A DNA stretch of 64,000 nucleotides. It comes from Variovorax sp. DXTD-1. GTDB taxonomy: Bacteria > Pseudomonadota > Gammaproteobacteria > Burkholderiales > Burkholderiaceae_C. The stretch spans positions 372,001 through 436,000 of the forward strand of contig NZ_RWKH01000001.1 in the NCBI RefSeq assembly GCF_003984625.1. The letters are read 5' to 3'. The notes below the pieces were generated by a model that saw only the letters and a program-made list of their open reading frames with translations, did no database searches and was not told the DNA's origin. How positions within the stretch are numbered: the first letter of the stretch is position 1; each line of letters opens with the position of its first letter. A program made the translations under genes and the position numbers. Positions 9,532 to 19,675 of this stretch are shown here, one piece after another.

Positions 9532-10575
9532 ATGACCGACCCGAACCGCACGGAACCTGAAGGTTTTGATCCTTTTGAGCCGGCCACCCCCATTGCGTCT
9601 TCGCAAGGCGCGCCGAAAAACATGGCCAAAGATCCCACGCAGCGTCCCGGGTGGGAGCGCGCAACGCTCGAGAAACTCGCCTTCGCTTCCCTGAACGAAC
9701 AGAAGGCCGCGCGCCGCTGGAAGACCTTTACGCGTCTTTCGTGGCTCGCCTTCTTCATCTTCCTGGTCTGGCTGGCCATGTCGCGCAGCACGCCGAGCAC
9801 CGCCAAGACAACAGCCCACACGGCGGTTGTCGAGATCAAGGGCGAAATTGCCAACGGCGGCGACGCCAGCGCCGAATTCGTCATTGCCGCAATGAAGACG
9901 GCCTTCGAGGACGAGGGCGCCAAAGGCATCGTGCTGCTCATCAATTCGCCCGGCGGAAGCCCCGTGCAGGCGGGCATCATCAGCGACGAGATCAAGCGCC
10001 TGAAGGCCAAGCACAAGAAGCCGGTGTACGCCGTGGTCGAAGAAACCTGTGCTTCTGCCGCCTATTACATTGCCGCCGCCACCGACAAGATCTACGTCGA
10101 CAAGGCCAGCATCGTCGGCAGCATCGGCGTGCTGATGGATGGCTTCGGCTTTACCGGCGTGATGGAAAAGGTCGGCGTCGAGCGCCGGCTGCTGACGGCC
10201 GGAGACAACAAGGGCTTTCTCGACCCGTTCAGCCCGATGAGCGATGCGCAGCGCGCGCACGCCCAGGCCATGCTGAACCAGATTCACCAGCAGTTCATCA
10301 ACGTGGTGAAGGCGGGGCGCGGCGACCGGCTCAAGCTCGACACCCCGGGCCTTTTCAGCGGGTTGTTCTGGAGCGGCGAGCAGGCCGTCGAGTTCGGCCT
10401 GGCGGACCAGCTGGGCAATGTCGACTACGTGGCGCGCGAAGTCATCAAGGCCGAAGAGGTGACCGACTACACCCGCCGCGACAACGTGGCCGAAAAGCTC
10501 GCCAAGAAATTCGGCGCCGCCATGGGCGACGCCACGGTGCGCTCGCTGCAGTCCGCCGCGCCGGCGCTGCGCTAA
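9532..10575 (+). CDS. sppA: Signal peptide peptidase SppA, short S49 form
   Basis: The 347 aa inner-membrane serine protease has one N-terminal membrane helix at about 67-83 and a single S49 domain outside it. The nucleophile is Ser175 in ETCASAAYY and the general base is Lys227 in AGDNKG. Length matches the short, one-domain SppA class rather than the 600 aa E. coli form. The ATG at 9532 is preferred to a TTG two codons earlier, which overlaps the Rieske stop. It degrades cleaved signal peptides in the membrane. Confidence 0.9.
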   Translation: MTDPNRTEPEGFDPFEPATPIASSQGAPKNMAKDPTQRPGWERATLEKLAFASLNEQKAARRWKTFTRLSWLAFFIFLVWLAMSRSTPSTAKTTAHTAVVEIKGEIANGGDASAEFVIAAMKTAFEDEGAKGIVLLINSPGGSPVQAGIISDEIKRLKAKHKKPVYAVVEETCASAAYYIAAATDKIYVDKASIVGSIGVLMDGFGFTGVMEKVGVERRLLTAGDNKGFLDPFSPMSDAQRAHAQAMLNQIHQQFINVVKAGRGDRLKLDTPGLFSGLFWSGEQAVEFGLADQLGNVDYVAREVIKAEEVTDYTRRDNVAEKLAKKFGAAMGDATVRSLQSAAPALR

Positions 10576-10596
10576 GGCTTTCCCCCGGTGGCCGGC

Positions 10597-11754
10597 TCAG
10601 GCGGGCTTGTCGCCGCCGCTGTTCGTGTATCGGGCCGAGGCCGCGAGCGCCACGGCAAAAACCACCACCACATAGAGCGCGGCCGTCAGCGAACTGGCCC
10701 GCGCCAGCAGGCCGATGACCGCCGGGCCGGCCATGAACCCGAGATAGGCCACGGCCGAGACGGCGGCAATGCCGGTGGCGGGTTCGATGCCGGGCACGCG
10801 CGCCGATGCGCCGAACAGAATCGGCACCACGTTCGCAAAGCCGACGCCCACGCCCGCAAAGCCGATCAGCGCAAGCCACGGGAGATTCGTCAGCAGCACC
10901 AGCGTCATGGCCGCTGCCGCCAGCACACCGCTGCCGAGCAGCAGCGCGGCCGGCGAAAAGCGGGCACGCATGGCGTCACCGCCGAAGCGAGCGGCCGCCA
11001 TGGCCGCCGAGAAGCTCGCGTACGCCAGCGCGGCCTGCTTTTGCGGGCTGCCGAGTTCCTGCTGCATGTAGAGCACACTCCAGTCGTAGATGGCGCCCTC
11101 GGCAATCAGGCCCAGCGCCGCGAGCACGCCCAGCACCGCAAGCGCGCCGCGGGGCAGCCGGAACTTGCGGTCTGCGGCAGTTGCATCGCCTGCGGCCGGC
11201 GGGTTGGGCAGCATGCGCATGGAAGACACGGCCACCAGCAACGCCATGGCGCCCGCAACCCACAGCAGGTGCGCCTGCGCGCCCAGGCCGGCGGCGAGTG
11301 CGGCGCTGCCGCTCGCGGCACCGGCCATGCCGCCCAGGCTGAACATGCCGTGCATGCCGCTCATCAGCGGCGTGCCGCCATGCAACTCGAGCTGCGCCGC
11401 TTCGGTATTGATGGCCACGTCGAACACGCTAGTCACCAGGCCGAAGGCCGCCAGCAACGCCAGCAGGGCGAGGTAGCCGGGCATGGCGATGAGCCCGGCC
11501 AGCAGCAGCGCGTAGACGCAGCCGCAGACGGCCGCCATCCGCCGGGGGCCGTGGCGCCCGATCCAGCGGCCGGCGCTGGTCAGGCCGTACATCGCACCGG
11601 CACCGGCCGCGAGCATTGCGAGGCCGAGCTGGGCCTCATCAATGCCGTAGTGGGCCTTGACGGTGGGAACGTGCACGCCCCAGGTCGCAAAGATGAAGCC
11701 GGAGGAAAAGAACTGCGCGCGCGAGGCCCAGCGGGTGCTGGCGGTGACCACCAT
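10597..11754 (-). CDS. Major facilitator superfamily transporter
   Basis: The protein (about 385 aa) is almost wholly hydrophobic with roughly 12 predicted membrane helices. The stretch GRWIGRHGPRRM between helices 2 and 3 is a cytosolic loop-2-type motif typical of MFS carriers. No substrate can be assigned. It resembles the broad sugar/drug-exporter group often annotated as MFS transporter in this family. It starts at the ATG at 11754, two bases after the upstream methyltransferase stop codon, so the pair is probably co-transcribed. It converges with sppA with only 21 bp between them and no obvious terminator. Confidence 0.85.
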   Translation of the reverse strand: MVVTASTRWASRAQFFSSGFIFATWGVHVPTVKAHYGIDEAQLGLAMLAAGAGAMYGLTSAGRWIGRHGPRRMAAVCGCVYALLLAGLIAMPGYLALLALLAAFGLVTSVFDVAINTEAAQLELHGGTPLMSGMHGMFSLGGMAGAASGSAALAAGLGAQAHLLWVAGAMALLVAVSSMRMLPNPPAAGDATAADRKFRLPRGALAVLGVLAALGLIAEGAIYDWSVLYMQQELGSPQKQAALAYASFSAAMAAARFGGDAMRARFSPAALLLGSGVLAAAAMTLVLLTNLPWLALIGFAGVGVGFANVVPILFGASARVPGIEPATGIAAVSAVAYLGFMAGPAVIGLLARASSLTAALYVVVVFAVALAASARYTNSGGDKPA

Positions 11755-11756
11755 CG

Positions 11757-12521
11757 TCAACGCCCGATCGCGAACACCGCGGGCAGGCGTTCGTCCGTAG
11801 CGGTGCCAGGCGCCTTGGCGCGCCAGGCCTTCACCGTTTCACTGCGCACGTGGGCGGTTGCCAGCGTGAGGCCGCGCGCCACCGCAAGGCGGGTGTTGTG
11901 CTGGAGCGTTTGCACCAGCGCCTGGAGCAGCGCGGCGTTGCGATAGGGGGTCTCGATGAAAAGCTGCGTCTGGCCCGTCTTGAGCGCCAGCGCCTCAAGC
12001 TCGCGGATGCGGCTTTGCCGCTCGCCCGAGTCCTGAGGCAGGTAGCCGACGAAAGCGAAGTTCTGGCCGTTGAGACCGCTCGCGGCCAATGCGAGCAGCA
12101 GCGACACCGGACCGGTGAGCGGCACCACGGCAATGCCCACCTCATGCGCGGCGCGCGCCACCGAAGAGCCTGGGTCGGCCACAGCCGGCATGCCGGCTTC
12201 GCTCAGCAGGCCGATGTCATGGCCTTCGAGTGCGGCCGCCAGCAAGGGCCGGGCATTGAATTGGCCTGCGTGGTCGCCCTTCTTGTGCACTTCGCGCGGC
12301 AGTTCCCGGATGTCTTGCGCCTGCAGGGGCGCCGCCAGCGGAATAACGGCGTCGATCCGTTTCAGGTAGGCGCGGGCCGACTTGGCGTTTTCGCAGATCC
12401 AGTGGGTGATGCCGGCGGCCGCCTGCAGCGTGCCGAGGGGCAGGGCGTCCTGGAGCGGCGCCTGGGTATCGCAGCCGAAGTCGAGCGGTGCGGGTACGAG
12501 ATAGAGCTTGCCCGGCGTCAC
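11757..12521 (-). CDS. Tetrapyrrole-methylase-fold SAM-dependent methyltransferase (RsmI relative)
   Basis: The 254 aa protein begins with a GTG that overlaps the maf stop by four bases, which fixes the start. KLYLVPAPL, GLLSEAGMPAVADPGS and PLTGPVSLLLALAASG match the three core blocks of the RsmI/tetrapyrrole methylase fold and its SAM site. It lacks the GNLxD and AEDTR motifs of true RsmI (16S rRNA C1402 2'-O-methylation), having FGCDTQ and ENAKSAR instead. It is therefore probably a paralogue with another substrate. Confidence 0.8.
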   Translation of the reverse strand: MTPGKLYLVPAPLDFGCDTQAPLQDALPLGTLQAAAGITHWICENAKSARAYLKRIDAVIPLAAPLQAQDIRELPREVHKKGDHAGQFNARPLLAAALEGHDIGLLSEAGMPAVADPGSSVARAAHEVGIAVVPLTGPVSLLLALAASGLNGQNFAFVGYLPQDSGERQSRIRELEALALKTGQTQLFIETPYRNAALLQALVQTLQHNTRLAVARGLTLATAHVRSETVKAWRAKAPGTATDERLPAVFAIGR

Positions 12522-13099
12522 AGCAATTCGACTCCGGCGGACCGCAGCATGCGGCAGGTGCGAATCAGCGGCAGGCCGACGAGGGCGGTGGGGTCGTCGC
12601 TGTCGATGGCGCTCAGCAACGCGATGCCGAGCCCTTCGCTCTTGGCACTGCCGGCGCAGTCGTAGGGCTGTTCGGCCTGCAGGTAGCGCTCGATGGCCGC
12701 ATCGCTGAGGTCTCGGAAAACGACCCGAACCGGCGCCAGATCGCGTTCGACAAAGCCGGTGGCTTGGCAAACGACGGCCACGGCGGTCTGGAATATCAAT
12801 GTTTGGCCACGCATCTTGCACAACTGGGCCGTGGCGCGCGCGTGGTCGCCGGGCTTGCCGAGCGCCTCGCCGGCCAGGTCGGCCACCTGGTCCGAGCCAA
12901 TCACCACGGCCTCGGGAAAGCGTGCGGCCACGGCGCGGGCCTTTTCCAATGCCAGGCGTTCGGCCAGTTCGCGCGGGGTTTCGCCGGGAAGCGCGGTTTC
13001 GTCGACTTCCGGGGGCTGCACGTCGAAGGGCAAATGAAGGCGGTTCAGCAGTTCGCGCCGGTAGCGCGAGGTCGAGGCAAGAATCAAGGGGCGTTGCAT
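12518..13099 (-). CDS. Maf-family nucleotide pyrophosphatase, YceF type
   Basis: The 193 aa protein begins MQRPLILASTSRYRREL, the Maf P-loop-like signature, and has IGSDQVADL with the catalytic Asp. The Arg in STSRYRR and the DQVA form point to the YceF subgroup, which hydrolyses m7GTP, rather than the dTTP/UTP pyrophosphatase YhdE (DTVV form). It lies just upstream of, and divergent from, yceD-rpmF; E. coli yceF is also divergent from yceD, which supports the assignment. Role: removal of modified nucleotides. Confidence 0.88.
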   Translation of the reverse strand: MQRPLILASTSRYRRELLNRLHLPFDVQPPEVDETALPGETPRELAERLALEKARAVAARFPEAVVIGSDQVADLAGEALGKPGDHARATAQLCKMRGQTLIFQTAVAVVCQATGFVERDLAPVRVVFRDLSDAAIERYLQAEQPYDCAGSAKSEGLGIALLSAIDSDDPTALVGLPLIRTCRMLRSAGVELL

Positions 13100-13180
13100 G
13101 GAGACGATTGTGCGTGAGCCCGCAAGAGCCTTTGGCTGCACCGCGCCAATTCCCCCGGCTGGCGCGCTAGACTGGCGCGG

Positions 13181-13738
13181 ATGAAGAGAGAATTTGTTCC
13201 CCAGCGGCTCGACGTGGCCGCCTTTGCCGCTGAAGCCGCGGTGCTTTCGGCTAACGACCCGGTGCCTGATTACTCCCGGCTGGCGCAAGAACTGGCTGAG
13301 CCGGCGCCCGAAGCCTTGGTGCACTGGGAGGCGGCCGGCGAGCAGCGCACCGGCGCCGACGGCAAGGCCGAACCCTGGCTGCATCTGGTGGCCGAAACGA
13401 CGGTGCCACTAGTGTGCCAGCGCTGCCTGGCACCGGTTGATACGCTTGTTGCATCTGACCGCTGGTTCCGTTTTGTGGCCGATGAGGCTACGGCGGATGC
13501 GGAAGACGACGAATCCGAAGAAGACCTGCTGGTCGTGAGCCGCGATTTCGACCTGCATGCCCTCATCGAGGACGAGCTTTTGATGGAGATCCCCGTCATG
13601 CCCGTCCATGAGGTGTGCCCGACGCCGATCCAGCTTTCGTCCAGCGACGAGGACTTCAAGGCGGCCGAAGAGGCCAAGCCCAACCCGTTTGCGGTGCTCG
13701 GCGCGTTGCGTTCGCGCAAGCCGGAAGAGGGCAAGTAG
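13181..13738 (+). CDS. yceD: YceD/DUF177 family protein (23S rRNA accumulation)
   Basis: The 185 aa protein has the DUF177 hallmarks: the conserved [10 protein letters not shown] motif near residue 85, an acidic centre ([11 protein letters not shown]) and a C-terminus ending [13 protein letters not shown]. Family members are needed for normal 23S rRNA levels in bacteria and plastids. The gene immediately precedes rpmF as in E. coli. It is divergent from maf with 81 bp between starts. Confidence 0.9.
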   Translation: MKREFVPQRLDVAAFAAEAAVLSANDPVPDYSRLAQELAEPAPEALVHWEAAGEQRTGADGKAEPWLHLVAETTVPLVCQRCLAPVDTLVASDRWFRFVADEATADAEDDESEEDLLVVSRDFDLHALIEDELLMEIPVMPVHEVCPTPIQLSSSDEDFKAAEEAKPNPFAVLGALRSRKPEEGK

Positions 13739-13758
13739 CCCTTTCTCGCAGGCTGGGC

Positions 13759-13764
13759 TATAAT
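13759..13764 (+). promoter_or_regulatory. Likely rpmF promoter -10 element
   Basis: A perfect TATAAT occurs in the yceD-rpmF gap, giving a transcript leader of about 115 nt before rpmF. The -35 region at the expected distance is not recognisable, so the strength is uncertain. It would give rpmF a source of mRNA independent of yceD. Confidence 0.5.
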
Positions 13765-13884
13765 CATGGGCTTCGCGCGCGCCGCCGTGAGCAGCAAGAC
13801 AGACAAAGGCATTCCATACATGTCCCTGTATTGCCACCGCAAGAGAGCGCATCCACTCACTCACCTAACAGTCCAGGAGCCATC

Positions 13885-14067
13885 ATGGCCGTCCAGCAAA
13901 ACAAGAAGTCGCCTTCCAAGCGCGGCATGCACCGTTCCCACAATGCGCTGGTCGTGCCCGGCATTGCCGTGGAACCGACCACCGGTGAAACGCACCTGCG
14001 TCACCACATCAGCCCGAACGGTTTCTACCGTGGCCGTCAGGTCCTCAAGAACAAGTCCGAAGCCTGA
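13885..14067 (+). CDS. rpmF: 50S ribosomal protein L32
   Basis: This 60 aa basic protein begins [19 protein letters not shown], which is diagnostic of bL32. It lacks the four zinc-ribbon cysteines, as is usual in proteobacterial L32. It is preceded by a good AGGAG site (from 13875). An intrinsic-terminator-like hairpin follows 19 bp after the stop and precedes plsX. Confidence 0.97.
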   Translation: MAVQQNKKSPSKRGMHRSHNALVVPGIAVEPTTGETHLRHHISPNGFYRGRQVLKNKSEA

Positions 14068-14086
14068 TTTCGCATCCCAAGGCCGA

Positions 14087-14127
14087 GGCCCGAAGCTACT
14101 TTTGCTGTAGCGTCGGGCCTTTGTTTT
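14087..14127 (+). terminator. Terminator or attenuator between rpmF and plsX
   Basis: Arms GGCCCGA+GCTAC (14087-14099) and GTAGC+TCGGGCC (14107-14119) form a 12 bp stem with one A/G mismatch and a 7 nt loop, followed by TTTGTTTT. The tail ends one base before the plsX ATG. This is a textbook intrinsic terminator shape, but plsX is immediately downstream, so partial read-through (attenuation) is inferred. Confidence 0.8.
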
Positions 14128-14128
14128 G

Positions 14129-15226
14129 ATGGTTACGTCTTCCTCCTCCGAATCCTCCGCCGCGCCCGCCGCAATCACGCTTGCCGTCGATTGCATGGGC
14201 GGCGACCACGGGCCGCGCGTCACGCTTGCGGCCTGCCGCGCATTTCTCGATCGGCATGCGGAAGCATCGCTGCTGCTGGTCGGAGCGCCCGCGGCCTTGG
14301 CCGGCTTTGGCGAACACCCTAGGGCGCGCATCGTTGCCGCGAGCGAAGTGGTGGGCATGGACGACCCGGTCGAGATTGCATTGCGCAAGAAGAAAGACTC
14401 TTCGATGCGCATTGCAATCCAGCAGGTCAAGGACGGCGCCGCCCAAGCCGCCATCTCGGCCGGCAACACGGGTGCACTGATGGCAATTGCGCGCTACCTG
14501 CTCAAGACCCTCGACGGCATCGACCGCCCGGCGATTGCCCCGCAGCTGCCGAACATCAAGGGCGGCGCCACCACCGTGCTCGACCTGGGCGCGAATGTCG
14601 ACTGCGACGCTGAAGACCTGCTGCAGTTTGCCGTGCTTGGCTCGGCGCTGGTTTCCGCGCTCACGGGCAACGAGTCGCCTTCGGTCGGCTTGCTCAATGT
14701 GGGCGAAGAAGCGATCAAGGGCAGCGAAACCATCAAAAAAGCGAGCCAACTGCTTCGTACTGCGGCTAATTCCAAAGACTTGAACTTCTACGGAAACGTG
14801 GAAGGCAACGATATCTTCAAGGGAACGACCGACATCGTCGTGTGTGACGGTTTTGTCGGGAACGTTGCGCTGAAGGCGAGTGAAGGCGTCGCGTCAATGA
14901 TCGGCGAATTCATTCGCGTGGAATTTTCGCGGAGCTTATTCACCAAGGCTGCGGCTATCGTTGCCTATCCGGTGCTAAAAGCGTTTAAAAATCGCCTGGA
15001 TCACCGTCGTTACAACGGTGCGGCCCTGTTGGGCCTGCGCGGGCTGGTTTTCAAGAGCCATGGCTCGGCTGACGAAGTGGCTTTCGGCCATGCGCTGGAT
15101 CGCGCTTATGATGCCGCTCGCAACAACCTGCTCGATCGCGTGCGGGCCCGCATCGCCCACGCCGCGCCTTTGCTCGCGCGGCAGGAGCCAGCGGTGCCAG
15201 CGGACGCGACGGCCCTTCACGCTTGA
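14129..15226 (+). CDS. plsX: Phosphate acyltransferase PlsX
   Basis: The 365 aa peripheral-membrane enzyme converts acyl-ACP and phosphate to acyl-phosphate, the donor for PlsY in phospholipid synthesis. [11 protein letters not shown] near residue 19 and [10 protein letters not shown] are family signatures, and NVGEEAIKG and CDGFVGNV follow in order. The start is the ATG at 14129 (a TTG one codon earlier is possible). There is no purine-rich ribosome site because the terminator hairpin occupies that position. The first ~15 residues are a Ser/Ala tail absent from most PlsX. Its stop overlaps fabH by one base. Confidence 0.95.
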   Translation: MVTSSSSESSAAPAAITLAVDCMGGDHGPRVTLAACRAFLDRHAEASLLLVGAPAALAGFGEHPRARIVAASEVVGMDDPVEIALRKKKDSSMRIAIQQVKDGAAQAAISAGNTGALMAIARYLLKTLDGIDRPAIAPQLPNIKGGATTVLDLGANVDCDAEDLLQFAVLGSALVSALTGNESPSVGLLNVGEEAIKGSETIKKASQLLRTAANSKDLNFYGNVEGNDIFKGTTDIVVCDGFVGNVALKASEGVASMIGEFIRVEFSRSLFTKAAAIVAYPVLKAFKNRLDHRRYNGAALLGLRGLVFKSHGSADEVAFGHALDRAYDAARNNLLDRVRARIAHAAPLLARQEPAVPADATALHA

Positions 15227-16203
15227 TGAGCCCTTATTCACGCATCACCGGCACTGGCAGCTATCTGCCTCCGCGCCGGGTGACCAACGACGACCTTGCC
15301 AAGGAATTGGCAACGCGCGGCATCGAGACCTCGGATCAATGGATCGTCGAGCGCACCGGCATCCACGCGCGCCATTTCGCGGCGCCCGAGGTGACGAGCA
15401 GCGACCTCGGCCTTGAAGCCGCCCGAAGCGCCCTCGAGGCGGCAGGACGCAAGGCGGAAGACATCGACCTGATCATCGTCGCCACGTCGACGCCCGACAT
15501 GGTGTTTCCGTCGTCGGCCGCCATCCTTCAGAACAAGCTCGGCATCGCCGGTTGCCCGGCATTCGACGTACAGGCGGTCTGCAGCGGGTTTGTCTATGCG
15601 CTGACCGTGGCCGACGCCATGATTCGCACCGGCACTGCGCGTTGCGCGCTGGTGGTCGGCGCCGAGGTGTTCTCGCGCATTCTCGATTTCAACGATCGCA
15701 CCACCTGCGTGCTGTTCGGCGACGGCGCCGGCGCCGTGGTGCTCGAAGCGAGCGAAGAGCCCGGCATCCTGGCGAGCGACCTGCATGCGGACGGCAAGCA
15801 CGTCGGCATTCTTTGCGTGCCGGGCCACCTGTCGGGCGGCAATGTGCTGGGTACGCCCCTGCTGCACATGGACGGCCAGGCCGTGTTCAAGCTCGCAGTG
15901 CGCGTGCTCGAAGAAGCCGCGCGTGCCACGCTCGCAAAGGCGGGCAAGACCGACGCCGACATCGACTGGCTCATTCCGCACCAGGCCAATATCCGCATCA
16001 TGGAAGGCACGGCCAAGAAGCTGAAGCTTCCGCGCGAGAAGCTCATCGTCACGGTCAACGAGCACGGCAATACCTCAGCCGCCTCGATTCCGCTGGCGCT
16101 CGATGAAGCCGTGCGCTCCGGCAAGGTGAAAAAGGGTGAAACCGTCATGCTCGAAGGCGTGGGCGGTGGCTTCACCTGGGGCGCGGTGCTATTGAACTTG
16201 TAG
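15226..16203 (+). CDS. fabH: 3-oxoacyl-ACP synthase III (KAS III)
   Basis: This 325 aa condensing enzyme starts fatty-acid synthesis by joining acetyl-CoA to malonyl-ACP. The catalytic triad is visible: Cys119 in [10 protein letters not shown], His in IPHQANIRI and Asn in [10 protein letters not shown]. The glycine-rich end GVGGGFTWG is typical. The ATG at 15226 shares a base with the plsX stop (TGATG); a TTG one codon upstream is less likely. Confidence 0.96.
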   Translation: MSPYSRITGTGSYLPPRRVTNDDLAKELATRGIETSDQWIVERTGIHARHFAAPEVTSSDLGLEAARSALEAAGRKAEDIDLIIVATSTPDMVFPSSAAILQNKLGIAGCPAFDVQAVCSGFVYALTVADAMIRTGTARCALVVGAEVFSRILDFNDRTTCVLFGDGAGAVVLEASEEPGILASDLHADGKHVGILCVPGHLSGGNVLGTPLLHMDGQAVFKLAVRVLEEAARATLAKAGKTDADIDWLIPHQANIRIMEGTAKKLKLPREKLIVTVNEHGNTSAASIPLALDEAVRSGKVKKGETVMLEGVGGGFTWGAVLLNL

Positions 16204-16253
16204 CGTATTGCGGCGCCAGTAGGGGCTGCAATGCGACATGACGCTTTAAAACA

Positions 16254-17207
16254 ATGAAATCCTTCGCTTTTGTCTTTCCGGGTCAGGGCTCGCAGGCGGT
16301 CGGCATGCTCGACGCCTGGGGCGACCATCCGGCCGTTGTCGAAACCCTGCGCGAGGCCTCCGAGGCGCTGGACGAAGACATTGCCGCGCTGATCAAGAGC
16401 GGGCCCAAGGAAGAGCTGGCGCTCACCACCAACACCCAGCCCGTCATGCTGGTGGCCGGCGTGGCGGCTTGGCGCGCCTGGCTGGCCGAAGGCGGCGCAG
16501 CCCCTTCCGTCGTGGCGGGACATTCGCTGGGCGAATATTCCGCCCTGGTTGCGTCCGGCGTGCTCACGCTGGCGCAAGCCGCGCCGCTGGTGCGGTTTCG
16601 TGCGCGGGCCATGCAGCAAGCGGTGCCTGTGGGCACCGGCGCCATGGCTGCCGTTCTGGGCATGGAAGTTGGCAAGGTCGTGGCGGGCTGCGCGGAAGCC
16701 ACCGCTTCGTTCGGTGCGGGCAGCGCCGAGATCGTCGAAGCCGTGAATTTCAACGATCCGATGCAAACCGTGATCGCGGGCAGCAAGGCGGCCGTCGACA
16801 AGGCCTGCGAGCTGCTCAAGGCGAATGGCGCCAAGCGCGCGTTGCTGTTGCCCGTCTCGGCGCCGTTCCATTCGAGCCTGATGAAGCCCGCGGCCGAGGC
16901 GCTGCGCGAAAAGCTCAGCACCATCACCCTCGCTGCGCCCCAGATTCCGGTACTCAACAATATCGATGTGGCCGTGGAAACCGATCCGGCCCGCATCCGC
17001 GAAGCCCTGGTGCGCCAGGCCGCCGGCCCGGTTCGCTGGGTTGAAAGCGTGCAGGCCTTGAAACTGCGTGGTGTAGCCGCCATCATCGAGTGCGGGCCCG
17101 GCAAGGTGCTGGCCGGAATGGTCAAGCGCATCGCCCCCGAGCTCGAAGCCGCGTCGGTGTACGACCCGGCAACGCTCGCGGACACCCGACAACTGCTCGC
17201 CGCCTGA
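16254..17207 (+). CDS. fabD: Malonyl-CoA:ACP transacylase
   Basis: The 317 aa enzyme loads malonyl groups onto acyl carrier protein. It has FPGQGSQ at residues 9-14, the nucleophile Ser91 in GHSLGEYSALV, and the catalytic His in PVSAPFHSSLM. The gap to fabH is 50 bp, and TTTAAAA immediately before the ATG gives an A/T-rich start region. Length is normal for the family. Confidence 0.96.
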   Translation: MKSFAFVFPGQGSQAVGMLDAWGDHPAVVETLREASEALDEDIAALIKSGPKEELALTTNTQPVMLVAGVAAWRAWLAEGGAAPSVVAGHSLGEYSALVASGVLTLAQAAPLVRFRARAMQQAVPVGTGAMAAVLGMEVGKVVAGCAEATASFGAGSAEIVEAVNFNDPMQTVIAGSKAAVDKACELLKANGAKRALLLPVSAPFHSSLMKPAAEALREKLSTITLAAPQIPVLNNIDVAVETDPARIREALVRQAAGPVRWVESVQALKLRGVAAIIECGPGKVLAGMVKRIAPELEAASVYDPATLADTRQLLAA

Positions 17208-17234
17208 ACGGCGAAAGGCCCGGACACTTCTTCT

Positions 17235-18321
<1,087 letters not shown>

Positions 18322-18417
18322 TCGGGCCGGCTGCAACTGCGACGGCCGGCGGCGCTTTGTTCAAGCACCGTACGCGCCGCCAGCAGCTGTTCAGCGCTTC
18401 CAGAAAGGTTTGCCGGC

Positions 18418-19662
18418 ATGACCAAACGCCGCGTCGTCGTGACCGGGCTCGGTTGCATCGCTCCTGTCGGAAACACCGCAACCGAGTCCTGGGCCAACCT
18501 GTTGGCCGGGAACTCGGGCATTGCGAACATCACCGCATTCGATGCAAGCGCCTTCGCCTGCAAGTTCGCAGGTGAGGTGAAGGGTTTCGACATCACCCAA
18601 TACATCTCGGAGAAGGAAGCGCGCCATATGGACCGCTTCATTCATCTGGGGCTTGCCGCCGCCATCCAGGCGGTGCAGGACAGCGGGCTGCCGACCGGCG
18701 AAGCGCTGTCGTACGAAGAAGCCGTGCGCATCGGCTGCAACATCGGCTCGGGCATTGGCGGCCTGCCGATGATCGAAGAGACGCATGGCGAATACGCGAG
18801 CCGCGGCCCGCGCCGCATTTCGCCGTTCTTCGTGCCGGCTTCGATCATCAACATGATCTCGGGCCACGTGTCGATCAAGTACGGCTTCAAGGGCCCGAAC
18901 ATCGCTGTGGTCACCGCCTGCACCACCGGCCTGCACGCCATCGGCACCTCGGCGCGCATGATCGAATACGGCGACGCCGACGTCATGATCGCGGGCGGCG
19001 CCGAGTCGACCATTTCTCCGCTCGGCATCGGCGGCTTTACCGCACCGCGCGCGCTCAGCACGCGCAACGACGATCCCGCCACGGCCTCGCGTCCGTGGGA
19101 CAAGGACCGCGACGGTTTCGTGCTCGGCGAAGGCGCCGGCGTGCTGGTGCTCGAAGAGTACGAACGAGCAAAGGCCCGCGGCGCCAAGATCTATGCGGAA
19201 GTGGCGGGCTTCGGCCTGACCGGCGACGCGTACCACATGACCGCGCCCGACGTCGACGGCCCACGCCGTTCGATGGCCATGGCGCTGGCCAATGCGGGCG
19301 TCAACGCCGACGAGGTGCAGTACCTGAATGCGCATGGCACTTCCACGCAGATCGGTGACCTCAACGAGACCAATGCGGTCAAGCTCGCCTTCGGCGATCA
19401 CGCGAAGAAGCTGGTCGTGAACTCGACCAAGTCGATGACCGGCCACTTGCTGGGCGGTGCCGGTGGCATCGAGTCGGTGTTCACGGTGCTCGCACTGCAT
19501 CACCAGAAGAGCCCGCCGACCATCAACATCTTCAACCAGGATCCGGAGTGCGACCTCGACTACTGCGCCAATACGGCGCGCGATCTCAAGATCGATGTCG
19601 CGGTCAAGAACAACTTCGGCTTCGGCGGCACCAACGGCACGCTGGTGTTCAAGCGCGCTTGA
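18418..19662 (+). CDS. fabF: 3-oxoacyl-ACP synthase II (KAS II)
   Basis: The 414 aa enzyme elongates acyl-ACP with malonyl-ACP. The nucleophile is Cys168 in VTACTTGLHA, and the two catalytic histidines are in NAHGTST and MTGHLLGG. FGFGGTNGTLVF closes the fold. Length and motifs fit FabF rather than FabB, which has a different gene context. Confidence 0.96.
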   Translation: MTKRRVVVTGLGCIAPVGNTATESWANLLAGNSGIANITAFDASAFACKFAGEVKGFDITQYISEKEARHMDRFIHLGLAAAIQAVQDSGLPTGEALSYEEAVRIGCNIGSGIGGLPMIEETHGEYASRGPRRISPFFVPASIINMISGHVSIKYGFKGPNIAVVTACTTGLHAIGTSARMIEYGDADVMIAGGAESTISPLGIGGFTAPRALSTRNDDPATASRPWDKDRDGFVLGEGAGVLVLEEYERAKARGAKIYAEVAGFGLTGDAYHMTAPDVDGPRRSMAMALANAGVNADEVQYLNAHGTSTQIGDLNETNAVKLAFGDHAKKLVVNSTKSMTGHLLGGAGGIESVFTVLALHHQKSPPTINIFNQDPECDLDYCANTARDLKIDVAVKNNFGFGGTNGTLVFKRA

Positions 19663-19675
19663 ACCTTGCTCTTTC

